64,000 nucleotides of DNA from Eleginops maclovinus (GCF_036324505.1 NC_086366.1:4910427-4974426), one strand, 5' to 3'; numbered from the stretch's first letter, positions 17,121-29,261 are shown. Numbers and translations are program-made. Notes: generated by a model not told the origin, from the sequence alone.

Positions 17121-17595
17121 AAACATCTTCAAACCCACAACATTTGGAAAACATTCACCAACTTGGCGAAACATGCAGTGCATTAACAAAACGCTGCAAG
17201 GAGCTCAAAACACAACGGAAATGGGGACACTACAAAGTGATGCACACAGCTGGCACCGGAGAGCTTGTTGGCGTTCGGGGATTATAAAGCCGTCCAACTT
17301 TCAATGTACATATACTTTTCCAATTCCGGTGATATGGTGACCAAGCCAGCTAAGGTAACTAACTTAGTCATTTCAAATATAGTGACGAAACACTTACCCT
17401 TTTTGAAGCAGACTATAACCATCCCTGCACATCAACAAGCGCTTCTGTCCTAGCTGTGTGCATCGCTCTTTAGTGTCCCCCTTGTTTCTGTTGTGTTTTG
17501 AGCTTCTTGCAGCGTTTTGTTCATGTAGCGCTTTTAGAAAACCTGCGCATGTGTTGTCGAGTTGATGAAGCTGTTTCTACATTTGCATGTGTTAA
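17121..17595. mobile_element. Foldback-type element FB1, copy 1 (both arms)
   Basis: The left arm 17121-17240 reads AACAAAACGCTGCAAGGAGC, CAAAACACAACGGAAATGG, GGACACTA. The right arm 17468-17595 contains the reverse complement: AGTGTCCCCC, TGTTGTGTTTTGAGCTTCTT and GCAGCGTTTTG, then GCGCTTTTAGAAAACC and GTGTTGTCGAGTTGATGAAG. Arms of ~110-125 bp flank ~230 bp of unique centre containing TAAGGTAACTAACTTAGTC. There is no coding capacity. This is the architecture of a non-autonomous foldback or long-TIR DNA transposon. Copies at 25180 and 62748 share the left arm. Confidence 0.88.
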
Positions 17596-19597
17596 GCACA
17601 TTAAAAAAATATGCATTTTGCATGTTTGTTTTTTACTACTCCTTCTTTCTCCCGATGGAATTGTTTTGGGCCGTTATAGCGCATGTGCACGTCTGCCCCC
17701 GTAGGCTACCTCCTGCATGTGCAACAAAACCATCTTCCTGCACTCCGCCTTCTGGAAAGTTAATGCAGAAAAAAACTTTCGTAAGCATTTCACTTTTCAA
17801 GTTGAGCTGGGAACACTTTGTCTAATTTGAAGTCAATGTGTATGTGTGTGCGCATTCATGTCTTTGTTTGTGGCTGAGAGCTCGAAGGCATATCCTGCTG
17901 CTGGTAAATTACCCAAAGCAACATGTTGTGGGAAGGGAGCTGTGGAGAGGTGAAGTGGGAGTTTTGAGAGAGGCGGAGAGAAAGGGAGAGACTGAGGGAG
18001 TGATCATTTGGAACCCCAGGTCTTATCAAACATTGTTAGTGCACCCTACTGCCTCTCATTTACAATCTTACTTTTTTTTGGTTTGCCCTATGAGGCCAAA
18101 TCGCATACAGGCACCAAGAAAAACAATACACGAATTAGGAGAGACAGAACAAGGGAATATTTATTTTATACACAGAATTAAAAAATATGCATATGCAGAT
18201 CAGCACGAGTGTATTAATGTTTCACTTTCATACATTAAATTATCATCATTCCACTGTATCTACATTGCATTCGCTGCAGCCCTATGTACGATTATACAGT
18301 ACATGTGATTTATGCTTATAGAGTTGAACATGCACGTGCAGACCCTCACCCCATGTGGATAGTAACACACAATGGCATTCGGGGAAACAGCTGCTATTAA
18401 TCCAACAAGGAAGTGACAGGGGACCCAGAATACATTGTGGCATCTAGCATCACTTCTTTTGCTCCCTGGTGTGCTGATGTCACAAATAAGGAAGCTCTGG
18501 GACTTGTGTCACATGGTGTGGTTGTGAACATTACCATATATTACAATTGGGAAAATATGCTTTTATTATAGCGTAGGAGTTGTAAAGTGTACATGCAGCT
18601 CAATGAATATTTTCTTATGTGTGTTTGCTTGGAATAAATTGTGAAATGTCTGTTTTACATTGCTCATATTTCAAAATGATGAATAGACCAGCGTTATAGT
18701 CAAAGAAACCTAGAGAACAGATTGTGCGATAGAGAAAGTGATACCCCATAATGAAATACACAAAAGAAATACTTAAAATTAAGGATGATGACATATAAAT
18801 GGTTTATAGGGATGAACAAATGTAAGAAGAGCCAAAAAAAAGAGATGTTCTGAGGTGGTGAATTGTGAAAGACACTGTCTAAAATGTAAGGATATTTACT
18901 TCCTGTAAAAGTGACAACATTTAACCACTGGGTCACAACAGGCTACTCCACAAAGTGAGTGGAGAGACAAGGCCAATTCCACTATACCCTGACCAGAAAA
19001 AGGAATGTGTTTGACTGAAAAAAAAGCATCAAGAATTGAAAGAAACCAGAAAAAAGGTGAATGAAATACTCTGGGTAACACTGACTTATTGATTTCGCAA
19101 CGAGAAGGGTGAGAATAGGAAGAGTTGAGGCAACAGGAGGAAAGTAGATGAATCATCTTATTCTTTGCCTGATGATACCCAGATACAAGTGTCCTCATAG
19201 ACCATCTGCAATGATAATAAAATGAGCATGCGGGCAAATGCACACATGCTGGCACATAGCACTCACACAGAACTTGTGAGATAAAGAGCTTGCCAATTAG
19301 TCATAATACAAGATGTCTAGTGTGTATAAATGTCCAGCCTCCCTCCCTCCCTTCCTCCCTCTGTCTTTTCTCTTGTGTACTGAAAATAGATCACGTTGCC
19401 TTCATATGTCTGTACAAATGTCTGGCGACAGAAATTGGTCATTGATAAGATTGCTTATGCAGTAATAGAGCAGCTGAATTATTTTTGGGTGTGGCAATAG
19501 TGTCTTTCCTGTGTTAGCACCATAGTGATATGACTATAAATAAATGTCAGTAGGGTTGCAGATGGCTGGTAAGTGGCAGACACAGCTCTGGAGAAGG
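17596..19597. other. Non-coding unique sequence
   Basis: About 2 kb. The largest frame (17838-18308, 156 codons, +) has no recognisable domain and low complexity in places. I do not call it a gene. Confidence 0.5.
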
Positions 19598-20117
19598 ATA
19601 GCTGGCCAGTTAGCTTTGTAGCATGTCTTCAGAGTGGCGGGGAATTCAACAGAGAAACAATTAAAGACATGTGCAGCCCATTAGTGGCTAATTTCTATCA
19701 GTGGTGTACTATGAACTAGCTAGCCTAACAGCTACTTGGACAGCTGGCTAGTTAGCTTAGTAGCTTGTCCTTCTTCAGTGGGGCGGAAAGTGAAGCAAAG
19801 GAACCATTAGACCCAGTGGCAGCCTCCTGTTTGGCTAACTTTCTGTCACCAGTGTACTATCAGCAAGCTAGCTTACTGGACAGCTGGCTAGTTAGCTTAG
19901 TAGCATGTCATTCTTCAGTGGGGCGGAAAGTGAAGCAAAGGAACCATTAGACCCAGTGGCAGCCTCCTGTTTGGCTAACTTTCTGTCACAAGTGTACTAT
20001 CAGCAAGCTAGCTTACTGGACAGCTGGCTCGTTAGCTAGCTAGCATGTCCTTCTCCGGAGTACCGTGGAATGAGGCAAAGGAGTCATTAGACCTGGGAGC
20101 AGCCTCCTATCATTCCT
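19598..20117 (+). repeat. Tandem repeat, ~140-bp period, ~3.7 units
   Basis: The motif CAGCTGGCTAGTTAGCTTAG occurs at 19741 and 19881, exactly 140 bp apart. CAGCTGGCTCGTTAGCTAGC follows at 20021, again 140 bp on. A more diverged first unit has GCTGGCCAGTTAGCTTTG at 19601. Units 2 and 3 are almost identical. Each carries GGGCGGAAAGTGAAGC, GGAACCATTAGACCCAGTGG and GCAAGCTAGC. The divergence gradient suggests old duplication followed by a recent one. Confidence 0.95.
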
Positions 20118-21211
20118 AAAATAACCATATTCTATTCCAATCTTCCAGATTAACAAAACTAATTATGTTTTTAGAAGAAAAGACTTTAACATGTTGCTAT
20201 GATGGTTGTTTCCTACAGTAGCCTACTTTGTTCTTTGTGACCCCTTTTAGGCCTGTATCTTATATATAATGTCAAGATGAAGGTTAATTTGGGCCGAGTC
20301 AAGAGGATAAAAGTAGTGTGGGTGAGGAATAAAATAACCCTGTTCAATAGACTTCTGATGTATTGAATGATATATCTGTCGAATGTCCATAAAACGTATT
20401 TGGTGTAAATCGCTCCAAGTTGCTTGAATCTTTCCAATCACCTTTTCCAACTCCAGTTTTCATTTCCGCCTGTCCTTTTATTTTATTTTTCAAAAACTGC
20501 TTTCTTACTCTCCATTTCTCCTCTGCCCTGATACACCCACCCACCCCCAGTCTATATTCACATCTTTTCTTTTCTGCTATTACCCGTACTAATGATAGCC
20601 AGTCTTCACAGAGCGAGGCACTGATGGCACTGAGCGCCTATCGTTATATTTAGATCTAATTAAAGATCATTATAATCTATCAGCAAAATGGAGAACAGGC
20701 TGTGATAGAGTCAGGGGAAGTGGATGGGTGTGAGGGAGGGAGACAGGGAGTAAAAAAGAGAAAATGTGATTGCGGTAAGGGGGAGTAGGAGAACTTGAAT
20801 CTGTCATCGACAACCTCAACCACCCTCTGCTACCCCATATTGGTCCATAACTACCCCCTTGAATTCCCTATGATCAAAATGTGATTACAACACATTACAA
20901 TGATTGCATACCTTGCACGGGCCCAAGTGCAAAAAGGAAATTGAGGATAGAGTATTGAATAATGAGAGGTGTGTGCGAATAGGCTCCTCTGTGTTATTAT
21001 ATTGAGGGAGGGCAATTCTTTATTAAAATGGAATTGGATTAGCCAGGGTAAAGTAGTCCATTTAAAACACACACTGTAATAAAGCAGCAGTCTGGCATAG
21101 ACTGTAAGAAAACGCCACAAACAGCAAGCCAGAGTTTTCATCAGCAAAATAGCATCTTTTGTAACCTTTTTTATTCACTGTTCAAAAGGAGAGCTAAGGA
21201 ATGTGTCCAAA
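20118..21211. other. Non-coding unique sequence
   Basis: No gene supported. The block at about 20575-20700 contains TAGATCTAATTAAAGATC-type palindromic AT-rich text and looks regulatory, at low confidence. Confidence 0.4.
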
Positions 21212-21224
21212 CCCCCCCCCCCCC
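21212..21224 (+). repeat. Poly-C tract
   Basis: About 13 consecutive Cs. Confidence 0.9.
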
Positions 21225-23214
21225 TCACCACCTTTTGTATTTCCTCAGTTGATTTTCACAGTATAACACTAAGCTGACTGTGAAGTGACAGAGAGCAGTG
21301 GCATTTGCCAAACTCTTTTTTTGTATCAGTAGTGCGCTTGGCATGGAATTGCTTTTTAAGCAACAGAGTTGGGTAAAAATTCCACTGGCCATGTCTCATA
21401 TTACTCGTTCTTATCAGCATCGGCTCTTGCCAGTGGCTTCACGGAGCTTATCGCATCCGTGGCCAACTCCTTTTTTCCCCCTTTGAATCCCAAAACTGAA
21501 AGTATTATTACTTTATTTGAAACTTTCAGGGCCACACAGCGGATTGCCCAAATAGTCTTTTAATTAGAAATCAAAGAAGTTAATATATTCAGCAAACCTG
21601 TGGCAGTCCCAATTTGGCATTTGACTAGGGACCAGGTTATTACCTTGTTCTAATACCTCTCTGAAAAGTGGAGGGAATACTATAATTTTGATCCCTTTGG
21701 CACCGTCCACGCTGCTGAAAGTGGAAGTTAGTTAGTTGGACTTTTCCGTACGCACACACATGCACATAAACATATTAAATTGGCATTTTTGTTTTGCATT
21801 TCCTCCCTGTCTTTAATATACACAACACATGCACGCTTTTATAACCAACACAAACATGACGAAGCACTTAAAGAGAAATCCGGTGTGACCCTGTGTACAC
21901 TTTCTGTGTGTCGACGTATAATTGTACAAACACGTCAGTCCTTCATACTAATCATGCGAGTGCACCTTTGTGCTCATGTGCACGTTTGTGAACTCTTGCT
22001 GCAGCTTGATGCGTGGCTATGTTTAATAAGGCAGAAGCAGGCTTTACATTTTGGACTTGAGCAACAGCTTTCCACTTGGTCAATCGAGGCCGTACATTTG
22101 AACTCAGAGCCCTACTGCACTCCTTCTCATTTCCTCTGTTGCTTTCAGTGTTTTTATTAATGTATTTGCCTCTATATACACACTTGAATTTGTGTCATCT
22201 GCATAGGTATGAGCCCACTTGTTTCTGTGTGTTGCTCTTGTTGCTGCCGTTATCATCACCCTGAGGCTGAATGAATAAAACAAGGCCAAGCAAATGAGGG
22301 GATAAGAAGAAGAGGTTACAACACTGAAATATAGACAGTCCACACCGATACACACTCGACACACCAATGTAGTACTTTGGCGTTATCAGTCAACACAAAC
22401 AGCTCTCAATGTTTTCGGAAGCAAACTGCCGGATGTGCCTGTGCTCGGAGATAGAGAGAAATGCAGATATGAGAGGAGCTACGTTAGAGCAATTTGTAAT
22501 GGAGGCGGAGAGATGTTGGAGGTCATGTATAACAGTGTTGGCTATAGGTGTCAGGCAGGCATAGGAGCAGATTACCAACAGATATATGATAGACTACTCT
22601 TAGTTATCTGTGAATAATTGCATATCGGACCATGATTGGCTTCTGAATGTTGTGTCTCCTGAATCCAAAGTGAACACATTCTGAGAAGTAAGAGACTGGA
22701 GACAGGAGTTTCTGAGGTCGACGTGTTTCAATTGAAAGAGAGAAGTTGAGAGTCATTTTTGACAGTCTCGAAAAGACAAGATTATTACTTAAATCACTTC
22801 CTGGTATTGAGCGCTTCGACAGTCTGTCTTCTGATTCTCAGAAATGTAAAAATGTTGTTATCTGCAGCTGCTGTTCTTGAACTTTCCTGGAACTAAAGCA
22901 ATTGTTCAAATCTACACAATAGTGGAGGAGAGGTTATTTATACAGACAGAGATCTGTGTTTCCTTGATATAACTCAATATATGATATCCATAAGTACTCA
23001 TATACTGTAGGTTAATATACAATACAAACTGTTAATGTTAAAATCTTCATTGAGTGTTCACTTGTTGTCTTTATTTGTTTCCTTGTTGATATTCTAAACG
23101 GTGCTGCTGTGATGCAAGGAAGATTTCAGACTTGAAGCCCTATTGTGCTCATCTTCAGGTTCATATTAGTATTTTGTACCTCTAAAAAAATGTCAAATGT
23201 AAATGAAACTTGAC
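21225..23214. other. Non-coding unique sequence
   Basis: About 2 kb. The segment 21370-21560 (ends TTTTAATTAGAAATCAAAG) looks like possible conserved non-coding DNA. Frames at 21780-22160 and 22104-22367 show no domain. Confidence 0.4.
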
Positions 23215-23689
23215 TTAAAGAACACATATAATGCTAAATTCCTGGTTCAAAATTGTATTTTCTGCCTCTACTTTGAGACTTTGAAGCTCAGAAATGTCTT
23301 TATTTCTCTCATACTGCCTGTTCTGCAGCACCTCTTTTCAACCTCTGTCTGAAACCAGAGCCCAGTCTGCTCTGATTGGTTAGCCGGCCGGCTCTGTTGT
23401 GATTGGTCAACCACTTAGAGATGTCCCGCCCCTTAGCCTATTACGTACAGATTTGTTGAAGCGCTAGCGAATAGAAGCGTGAGTGTTAGTGATGTCACTT
23501 TGTTTCAAATGTAAAGATAAGGAGTCCAATGGAGGCGTTACAGGCAGGGGGTGAGTGTGTGGGAGAGAAAACTCCCTCTGGAGGGAACTTAGGGATTTTA
23601 GCCTTTTCAGACCATTTACAGTACATGCACAAAAACCTTTATGGTATGACACACTACAAGAAAAGAACATCCTAACCGGGCCCCTTTAA
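23215..23689 (-). mobile_element. TTAA-type MITE copy 5 (full length, 475 bp, reversed)
   Basis: TTAA at 23215-23218 starts the element's right end (read in reverse: AGAACACATATAATGC). TTAA at 23686-23689 closes its left end (GGGCCCCT before TTTAA). Inside, both inverted CCAAT boxes (TGATTGGTTAGCCGG and GTGATTGGTCAACC) and the GC-box-like CCGCCCC are intact. This is the longest copy and it retains the region missing in copy 4 (GGAGTCCAATGGAGGCG, GAGAGAAAACTCCCTCTGG). Confidence 0.95.
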
Positions 23690-25179
23690 ACTGACAATAC
23701 ATTGTTATCCTTTCATATCGTAGATGTATGGTGACTGCAGAAACTCTTTCCCTCTTCAGCAGATGAATATAAAAAGAGCTTTCTAGAATCCAACTGGGCA
23801 AATGCATACTGGACACAAGGAAGATCAAACATCCAAGAGAGTTTACAGGAAGAAAGACACATTTTGAGTGCAGGGGGACATACAATGTTAAGTACCAATG
23901 ACCTTATGCCGAAGCTACACATTTCCTTTTGCAGTTGCTTGTTGTTGAAGCATAAGTGCATCATATTTTACTGATGATTCAACCAGGAGAGTTTGTTACC
24001 CATTCTGGCCCTGAAACTGTCCATAAAATAAACCAAATTATCCATAAAATAACTCACTGTGCATCTCTATGTGAGTATATCTGAGTCGTTTTCCAGTTGG
24101 TAAAACTCATTATAAGCCTGAGCAGCTGCTCTACACATAGGTGGAATGACGGAAATGAACAGTGACACAGTTGCATTGTTATCTGCCTGTGTTTACTGAA
24201 ATTCACTCGTGTTTACTGTTATGCCTTACATATTGTAACTGACAGATGAAAAATGTGAGAAATAAACATGGCAACTTCCTTCTTCACATCCCAGTTCCAC
24301 ATCCTATCTTGTGTTTTTTTCTCCAGCCTGACTTAGATTTAAACTTTGGTCGACAAATGTCCATGAAAATGATTCTTTTCGCACTGGAAAAGGAAAAATA
24401 ACACCTGTCTGTAATCCCATCCACTCTCCCCTGCACCTGTCATGAATAATTTATCGAGCTACAAACCCATCGCAACATTCATCCTCCTCAAGTCCTTCCT
24501 TTCTCCCTCCCTTGTTTCATCCATTTTTACTACAAGGGAGAGGACATGCCGTTGCCCTTTTTGTTTGGGAATTCACGTTCATGGCTTCTGTCTGCTTTTT
24601 CTTGTCACCCTCCATCAATTCCCGCCAGGGTTCTCGACACTCCCTGCTCTTCTGTACAATGACAGTGCGAGATAAATGGGATAATAAAAGACAAAATGAA
24701 GAAAGCAAAGATTTTTTATGTTTGTTAATTACCAGAGCTCTAATGTGGGGTATAACATATTTAATGAATGCTGGGACACTCACAGAAGGAGCAAAAGAAA
24801 AACTCACTTGTTTATGCACACCCACAGAGACACAGATGATTTGGCAGTTAACCAACATATTTGGATCGGTCCATTGTGCGTGGGATGGATAAAGGGAAAT
24901 CTTAGAAAAGCTTTATTTAACAAGCAACAATTTGCCGTGTATAGACATCGTGAACAAAAACAGGGGCACACTGTCAACTTTAATAAAACCAACAATAAGA
25001 AATGACTTTTTTTCTTTTGTTTGAGTCAAGGAAAAACTTGCGGTAGAGGGTTGTCACTCCAGTGAGACAACGAATGGGGGCCAGATTGTGATTTAATAAG
25101 TTAGATTTCATTCATCGTCGTTGGTTAGAATGGAAAAAAGGGAAGAACAGACCAATGTCGGAAGGCGCTGCAGTTACAG
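23690..25179. other. Non-coding unique sequence
   Basis: About 1.5 kb. Several frames of 60-126 codons overlap each other on both strands around 24440-25005, with no recognisable domain or codon bias. No gene called. Confidence 0.45.
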
Positions 25180-25530
25180 AAACACAAATGTGCCAAAACA
25201 CAAATTCCCCATCTTGAAAACACATGTGCAGCATTTAGAAAACATTCACCAACTTGAGGAAACATGCAAAACGTTAACTGAAAGCGCTGCAAGAAGCTCT
25301 AAACGCAACGGAAACGGGGATACAAAAAAGTGATGCAGACTCACAAAGATGGCCAACTGTCACTGTCTCTGGAAACGTACTTAAATGTTTCATTGTCTTA
25401 TTTTAACAATGTGATCGCATGATTCCTTCCGTTGTTATTGCAGATCTGCTGTACGCTAAGCTAACTAACATAGCTAACCTGGTCATTCCACATATACTCA
25501 AAAAAACACTTCGTTTTTGAAACTGCGTTG
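25180..25530 (+). mobile_element. Foldback-type element FB1, copy 2 (left arm and centre)
   Basis: Shares with 17121-17240 the blocks AAAACATTCACCAACTTG, GAAACATGCA, CGCTGCAAGAAGCTC and CAACGGAAACGGGGATAC. It also shares the centre block TAAGCTAACTAACATAGC followed by GTCATTCCACATATA and TTTTTGAA. The right inverted arm is missing, so this copy is truncated. Confidence 0.85.
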
Positions 25531-25975
25531 AACAGGAATAGGCCAACATATAAGAACAAGACAGTGTGGGTGAATAAGAGAAGGGTTGTGTCACTGCAAA
25601 ACGAATTCATCCCTGTGTTTTTATGAACACGCCATTAAAGAGTAAATATATGACAGCACTAATGGGCTATTGGAGCTCCCATCGCACATGATGGATGGAA
25701 TTAAAGTAATTGCCTCTGTGTATCTAAATCAATTATCGGACGACGCTGCACAGAGACGTGACGAATCTCAAGAAAGATCCTCACAACAGTCGCCCATATC
25801 ACTGTGTGTGTGTGTGTGTGTCTGTGTGTACTCTCACTGCCTCTCATCTTCCTGAAATCCACAAGCTGATGACCTTTTCCTGGGAATTATCTTTCCTATT
25901 CATTTCACTTCGTAGCCGCCTGTGGGATAAAATCCATCCATTTATTGCCCCATGAGTATTCCTGTCACATGCAGA

Positions 25976-26008
<33 letters not shown>

Positions 26009-26570
26009 CTGCCTGTGTGTACATTTTGTGGAGCTCTGCACATTAGGGACTGGCATCAACTTCCTCCAGTTCAGTGAGTTTCAAATTTGGAGTTATTGTG
26101 TCCTGAGGGCAAGACCCTGGCTGACACAGTCATTTAAAACTAACCCTCTGTGGACGTAGACCACTTTAGGTTGGAAATATTGCTCACTACAGGTCCTGAG
26201 AGTTGCAGTCCTTAGAGTTAAGCAGTGCTCGCTTGCCAGCATGGCAAAAAAATCAATGTTGCCACACAAGCGTTCTCTACATCCTGCCAGAGTATACCAG
26301 CACACGTGATATTGTATGTGTGAAAAAGTGTATAAAAAATAAATTAAATAAAGCTTTGTTAGATTCTGTATATATTCCACAAAGTCTGAAGATAACTAAT
26401 GCTAAAATATCCCTTAAGCTCTTAAAATGTGTCATTAATAACATCAATTATTAACAGAATAATGTTTATAGAACTTATTAACCCGGCTCTGCCTTTCTGC
26501 CTGCTTTTCCATTTGAACACAACATTTTTATTTTGCAATATTGACAAAAACGTGTTGTAAAAATGAATGC
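25531..26570. other. Non-coding sequence with two (GT)n tracts
   Basis: GT tracts at about 25803-25829 and 25978-26008. No gene supported. The segment 25630-25750 is AT/TAATT-rich and could be regulatory. Confidence 0.45.
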
Positions 26571-26912
26571 ACTTGACCTGTTATGCTCTGGGTTTTTCCC
26601 TTTCCTGTAGTGTGTGTTATATAACACACTCCCCTCCTGCCCGTCACATTCACCCTTCTATTGGCCAGCACTCCAACACATTGTACATGATAGGAGGGGC
26701 AGGACATCTCTAAGTGGTTGACCAATCACAACAGAGCCGGCCAGCTAACCAATCAGAGCAGACTGGGCTCTGTTTTCAGACAGAGGGTGAAAAGAGGGAG
26801 GCAGTATGAGAAAAATAAAGAGCTTTTTGAACCTTAAAGCATGTAAATAGGTCATAGTAGAGACACAACATACACATATGAACCTGTAAATTACATGACA
26901 TGTCTAGTATCT
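26571..26912 (+). mobile_element. TTAA-type MITE copy 6 (near full length, eroded ends)
   Basis: Begins near TGACCTGTTATGCTCTGGG, then CCTTTCCTGTAGTGTGTG. Both CCAAT boxes are intact (GTTGACCAATCACAACAG and GCTAACCAATCAGAGCAG), followed by AAAATAAAGAGCTTTTTG and CATATGAACCTGTAAATTAC. Terminal TTAA motifs are no longer visible. Confidence 0.92.
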
Positions 26913-27124
26913 TGAAAGACAAACTCAATATAAGAAGAAAGGGCTCTAGATGTAAAAAAGTGAAACACTTGTTGACTGTTACTCAAAACATCTTGCACCA
27001 ACATCTGATATCTCAGTTTTCTTTGCTGTGTTTGTGCTGATCTGCTTGCCCTATGATTTGCTGTGCAACTGAAACATGGATGCTATTGTCTCTGCTCAAA
27101 TGTTCCTATTCTTTGCCTTTTTCT

Positions 27125-27129
<5 letters not shown>

Positions 27130-27201
<72 letters not shown>
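27130..27201 (+). repeat. (GT)n microsatellite, ~72 bp
   Basis: Uninterrupted GT run. Confidence 0.98.
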
Positions 27202-27272
27202 TCTTTTCATTCATCTAGAAGCAGCTTACTCCTCTGAGCTGCTCCACTGGCTCCAATCCTGACCAAACCAAA

Positions 27273-27275
<3 letters not shown>

Positions 27276-27350
<75 letters not shown>
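27276..27350 (+). repeat. (CT)n microsatellite, ~75 bp
   Basis: Uninterrupted CT run only ~75 bp after the GT array, and ~180 bp upstream of a TATA-like motif. The Arg-Glu frame on the minus strand is its translation. Confidence 0.98.
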
Positions 27351-27352
<2 letters not shown>

Positions 27353-27480
27353 CCTCCGTCCCGTCTTTCAATCTTTCCTCTCTGTCCAGCTTTGTAACTC
27401 TATCTATCATTTCATTTTTTTCTTTCATCTCGTTTTACTTTCATTTCACTCTAGTCCGTCTCCAAAGTTATTTGAAAACA

Positions 27481-27492
27481 CCCCCCCCCCCC
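27481..27492 (+). repeat. Poly-C tract upstream of a TATA-like motif
   Basis: Run of ~12 Cs about 40 bp before TATATAAGG. Confidence 0.9.
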
Positions 27493-27530
27493 TCTGGTTC
27501 AGCTCTTTCTCCTGCTTTCTGAGACCTGTT

Positions 27531-27539
27531 TATATAAGG
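27531..27539 (+). promoter_or_regulatory. Candidate TATA box
   Basis: TATATAAGG is a good match to the RNA polymerase II TATA consensus and lies downstream of CT and C tracts. The call rests on this motif plus the consensus splice donors 90-300 bp downstream. Motifs of this length also occur by chance in 64 kb. Confidence 0.35.
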
Positions 27540-27561
27540 TTAATCTGCCTTTGACAAAAGG

Positions 27562-27839
27562 ATGCCCCTTTGCTTCTTTGGGTGTCTCCGAGAAGCTCTT
27601 TGAAAATGTGTGGAAAGGATTAAGGTAAGACCCGGAGCCAGGACTAGCTCCTTCTATCTCTCTACACTCCACTGTTGAGCCTCCAAACACAGACGAACTG
27701 ATGCACACGGAGCATCCTCCCCCTTCGCTGTTTTCTACTTAACAAAACTCACTCAGTGAACTCAGAGAGTTGCGCAACAAAACTTTTCTGGACTGCAAAC
27801 AACATTGTGTTTCTGAAAGGTGTTTTGTGTTTACTCCAG
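27562..27839 (+). other. Candidate non-coding first exon (5' UTR)
   Basis: The start is inferred ~25-30 bp after the TATA-like motif. The end is set by the donor CCAG/GTACGT at 27839/27840, and an earlier donor AAG/GTAAGA sits at 27624/27625. The only early ATG (27606) opens a five-codon frame ending TAA, so the exon would be leader sequence with a small uORF. If real, it would start a + strand gene whose coding exons lie outside or far downstream. No protein similarity supports it. Confidence 0.25.
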
Positions 27840-29261
27840 GTACGTGTCCAATTTTTGAGATTTTTCATATGTGACAGAGTCTGAGAATACATTTACAATT
27901 CTTACTTGTTACATGTATTAGTTTGATTAGTTGTATGATACTTTGTGCTAGTCCTGCTTTGTGGCAAAACACCAGTGAGGTGAGGTCAATGGATGAGGAG
28001 GCACTGGCCAGTATCAGAGCAAGAGCTGTACACATATGAACCCCAAGGCTCCAGCCTAAAATCACCATGGAATATGGAGGATGCACGATGACTACCCTAC
28101 TGGTTAGGCATTTGAATGATTCATATTTCATGTCATCATCCCTGAAAACACACACATAAGCCTACAGGTAAGTTAGGTATTCCACAAAGACGTCAGTGAC
28201 TTCAGTTGTCAAAGTCTACTTTATTTTGCCTTGGTTTCAAAAGCCTCTCTCGTCTAATTGTTTCTGCGGAAGCTAGCTAACAAGGACGGGGAGCTTGCAT
28301 CACTTACATGTGCTCAGTGTTTTATAATGACACCTGTAATCCTATATATCTTTAACGCTTTCGGGAAATACGTTACCTGAACGATGGAAGGCGAGCACGC
28401 AATGTGCTTATTCCCCGCACTCCATTCAGTTTTTAAGAGGTTGTGCAATCAAACCTCTCGTCTCCCCTTACGTTTGAAGCAGAATAATACAGAATTGATA
28501 ACACAGATCACAGCGGAAAAAGCTTAAATAAAATACGTATTTTTCTACGTATTCACTATTTCATTGAAGTCTCACAGGTCAGGATGAATGAACAACATCA
28601 TTTAACAATTTGCCTTCCCCAATACATGTTGTAGAAGCACAAAATAGATTATTTTCACCTGCATAAGAAAACTGTGGTATGTAACAAACCTTTGCTATAT
28701 TGAAAATGTCAAATATCATCATGCACTTGAGACCCAATTCTTCTTTGATTTACCGCTGCACTGTTGTCCTGCTGTTATGTTATTGGGGGGAGGGTTCCCT
28801 AAGATCTGCTGGCCTGTGTTGCAGCACGGGAAAAGTGTAACTTGAGATAATTGCCGGATCAGTTTAGTTTCTGGCCTGCCGCAGTTCTGAGCTGCACGAC
28901 CGCTCTGGGTTTTTTCTCTCAAACCACTGAAGACGAAGCCAACTGAAATCTATGGAGAACATTGGCAAGTGTTAGAAGAACTAATCAAAGTGCACATCAA
29001 ATGCCTTCCAACCTCGGAGCATAGTGTGAGCTTGGCAAGGGAACAGAGCATGATCTGCTCTTGATTCCATATTGACCGTGTGCTATAGTAACCAACCGAG
29101 TTATACAACAATAACCAAGACAACGCCATTTAGTCATCCCACAAAGAATTCAACCACCTTAAATCTTTTATAGCTGGTAGGAAGTCCACAGATAAAGCTA
29201 CACGTGGCCTCACTACAAGTTATGAATGATGCACAATAAGTAGGTTATAATAAAACAGGTT
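27840..29261. other. Non-coding unique sequence
   Basis: No gene supported. Would be intron 1 if the upstream candidate exon is real. Confidence 0.45.

Noticed and set aside
17838..18308. 156-codon + frame
   Set aside because: No recognisable domain, no supporting splice context, and a chance length plausible in 64 kb.
19598..20117. CRISPR-like array
   Set aside because: Units are contiguous 140-bp copies without spacers, in eukaryotic-type DNA.
24440..25005. Cluster of overlapping frames up to 126 codons on both strands
   Set aside because: No similarity recognised and no consistent frame. It is treated as non-coding.
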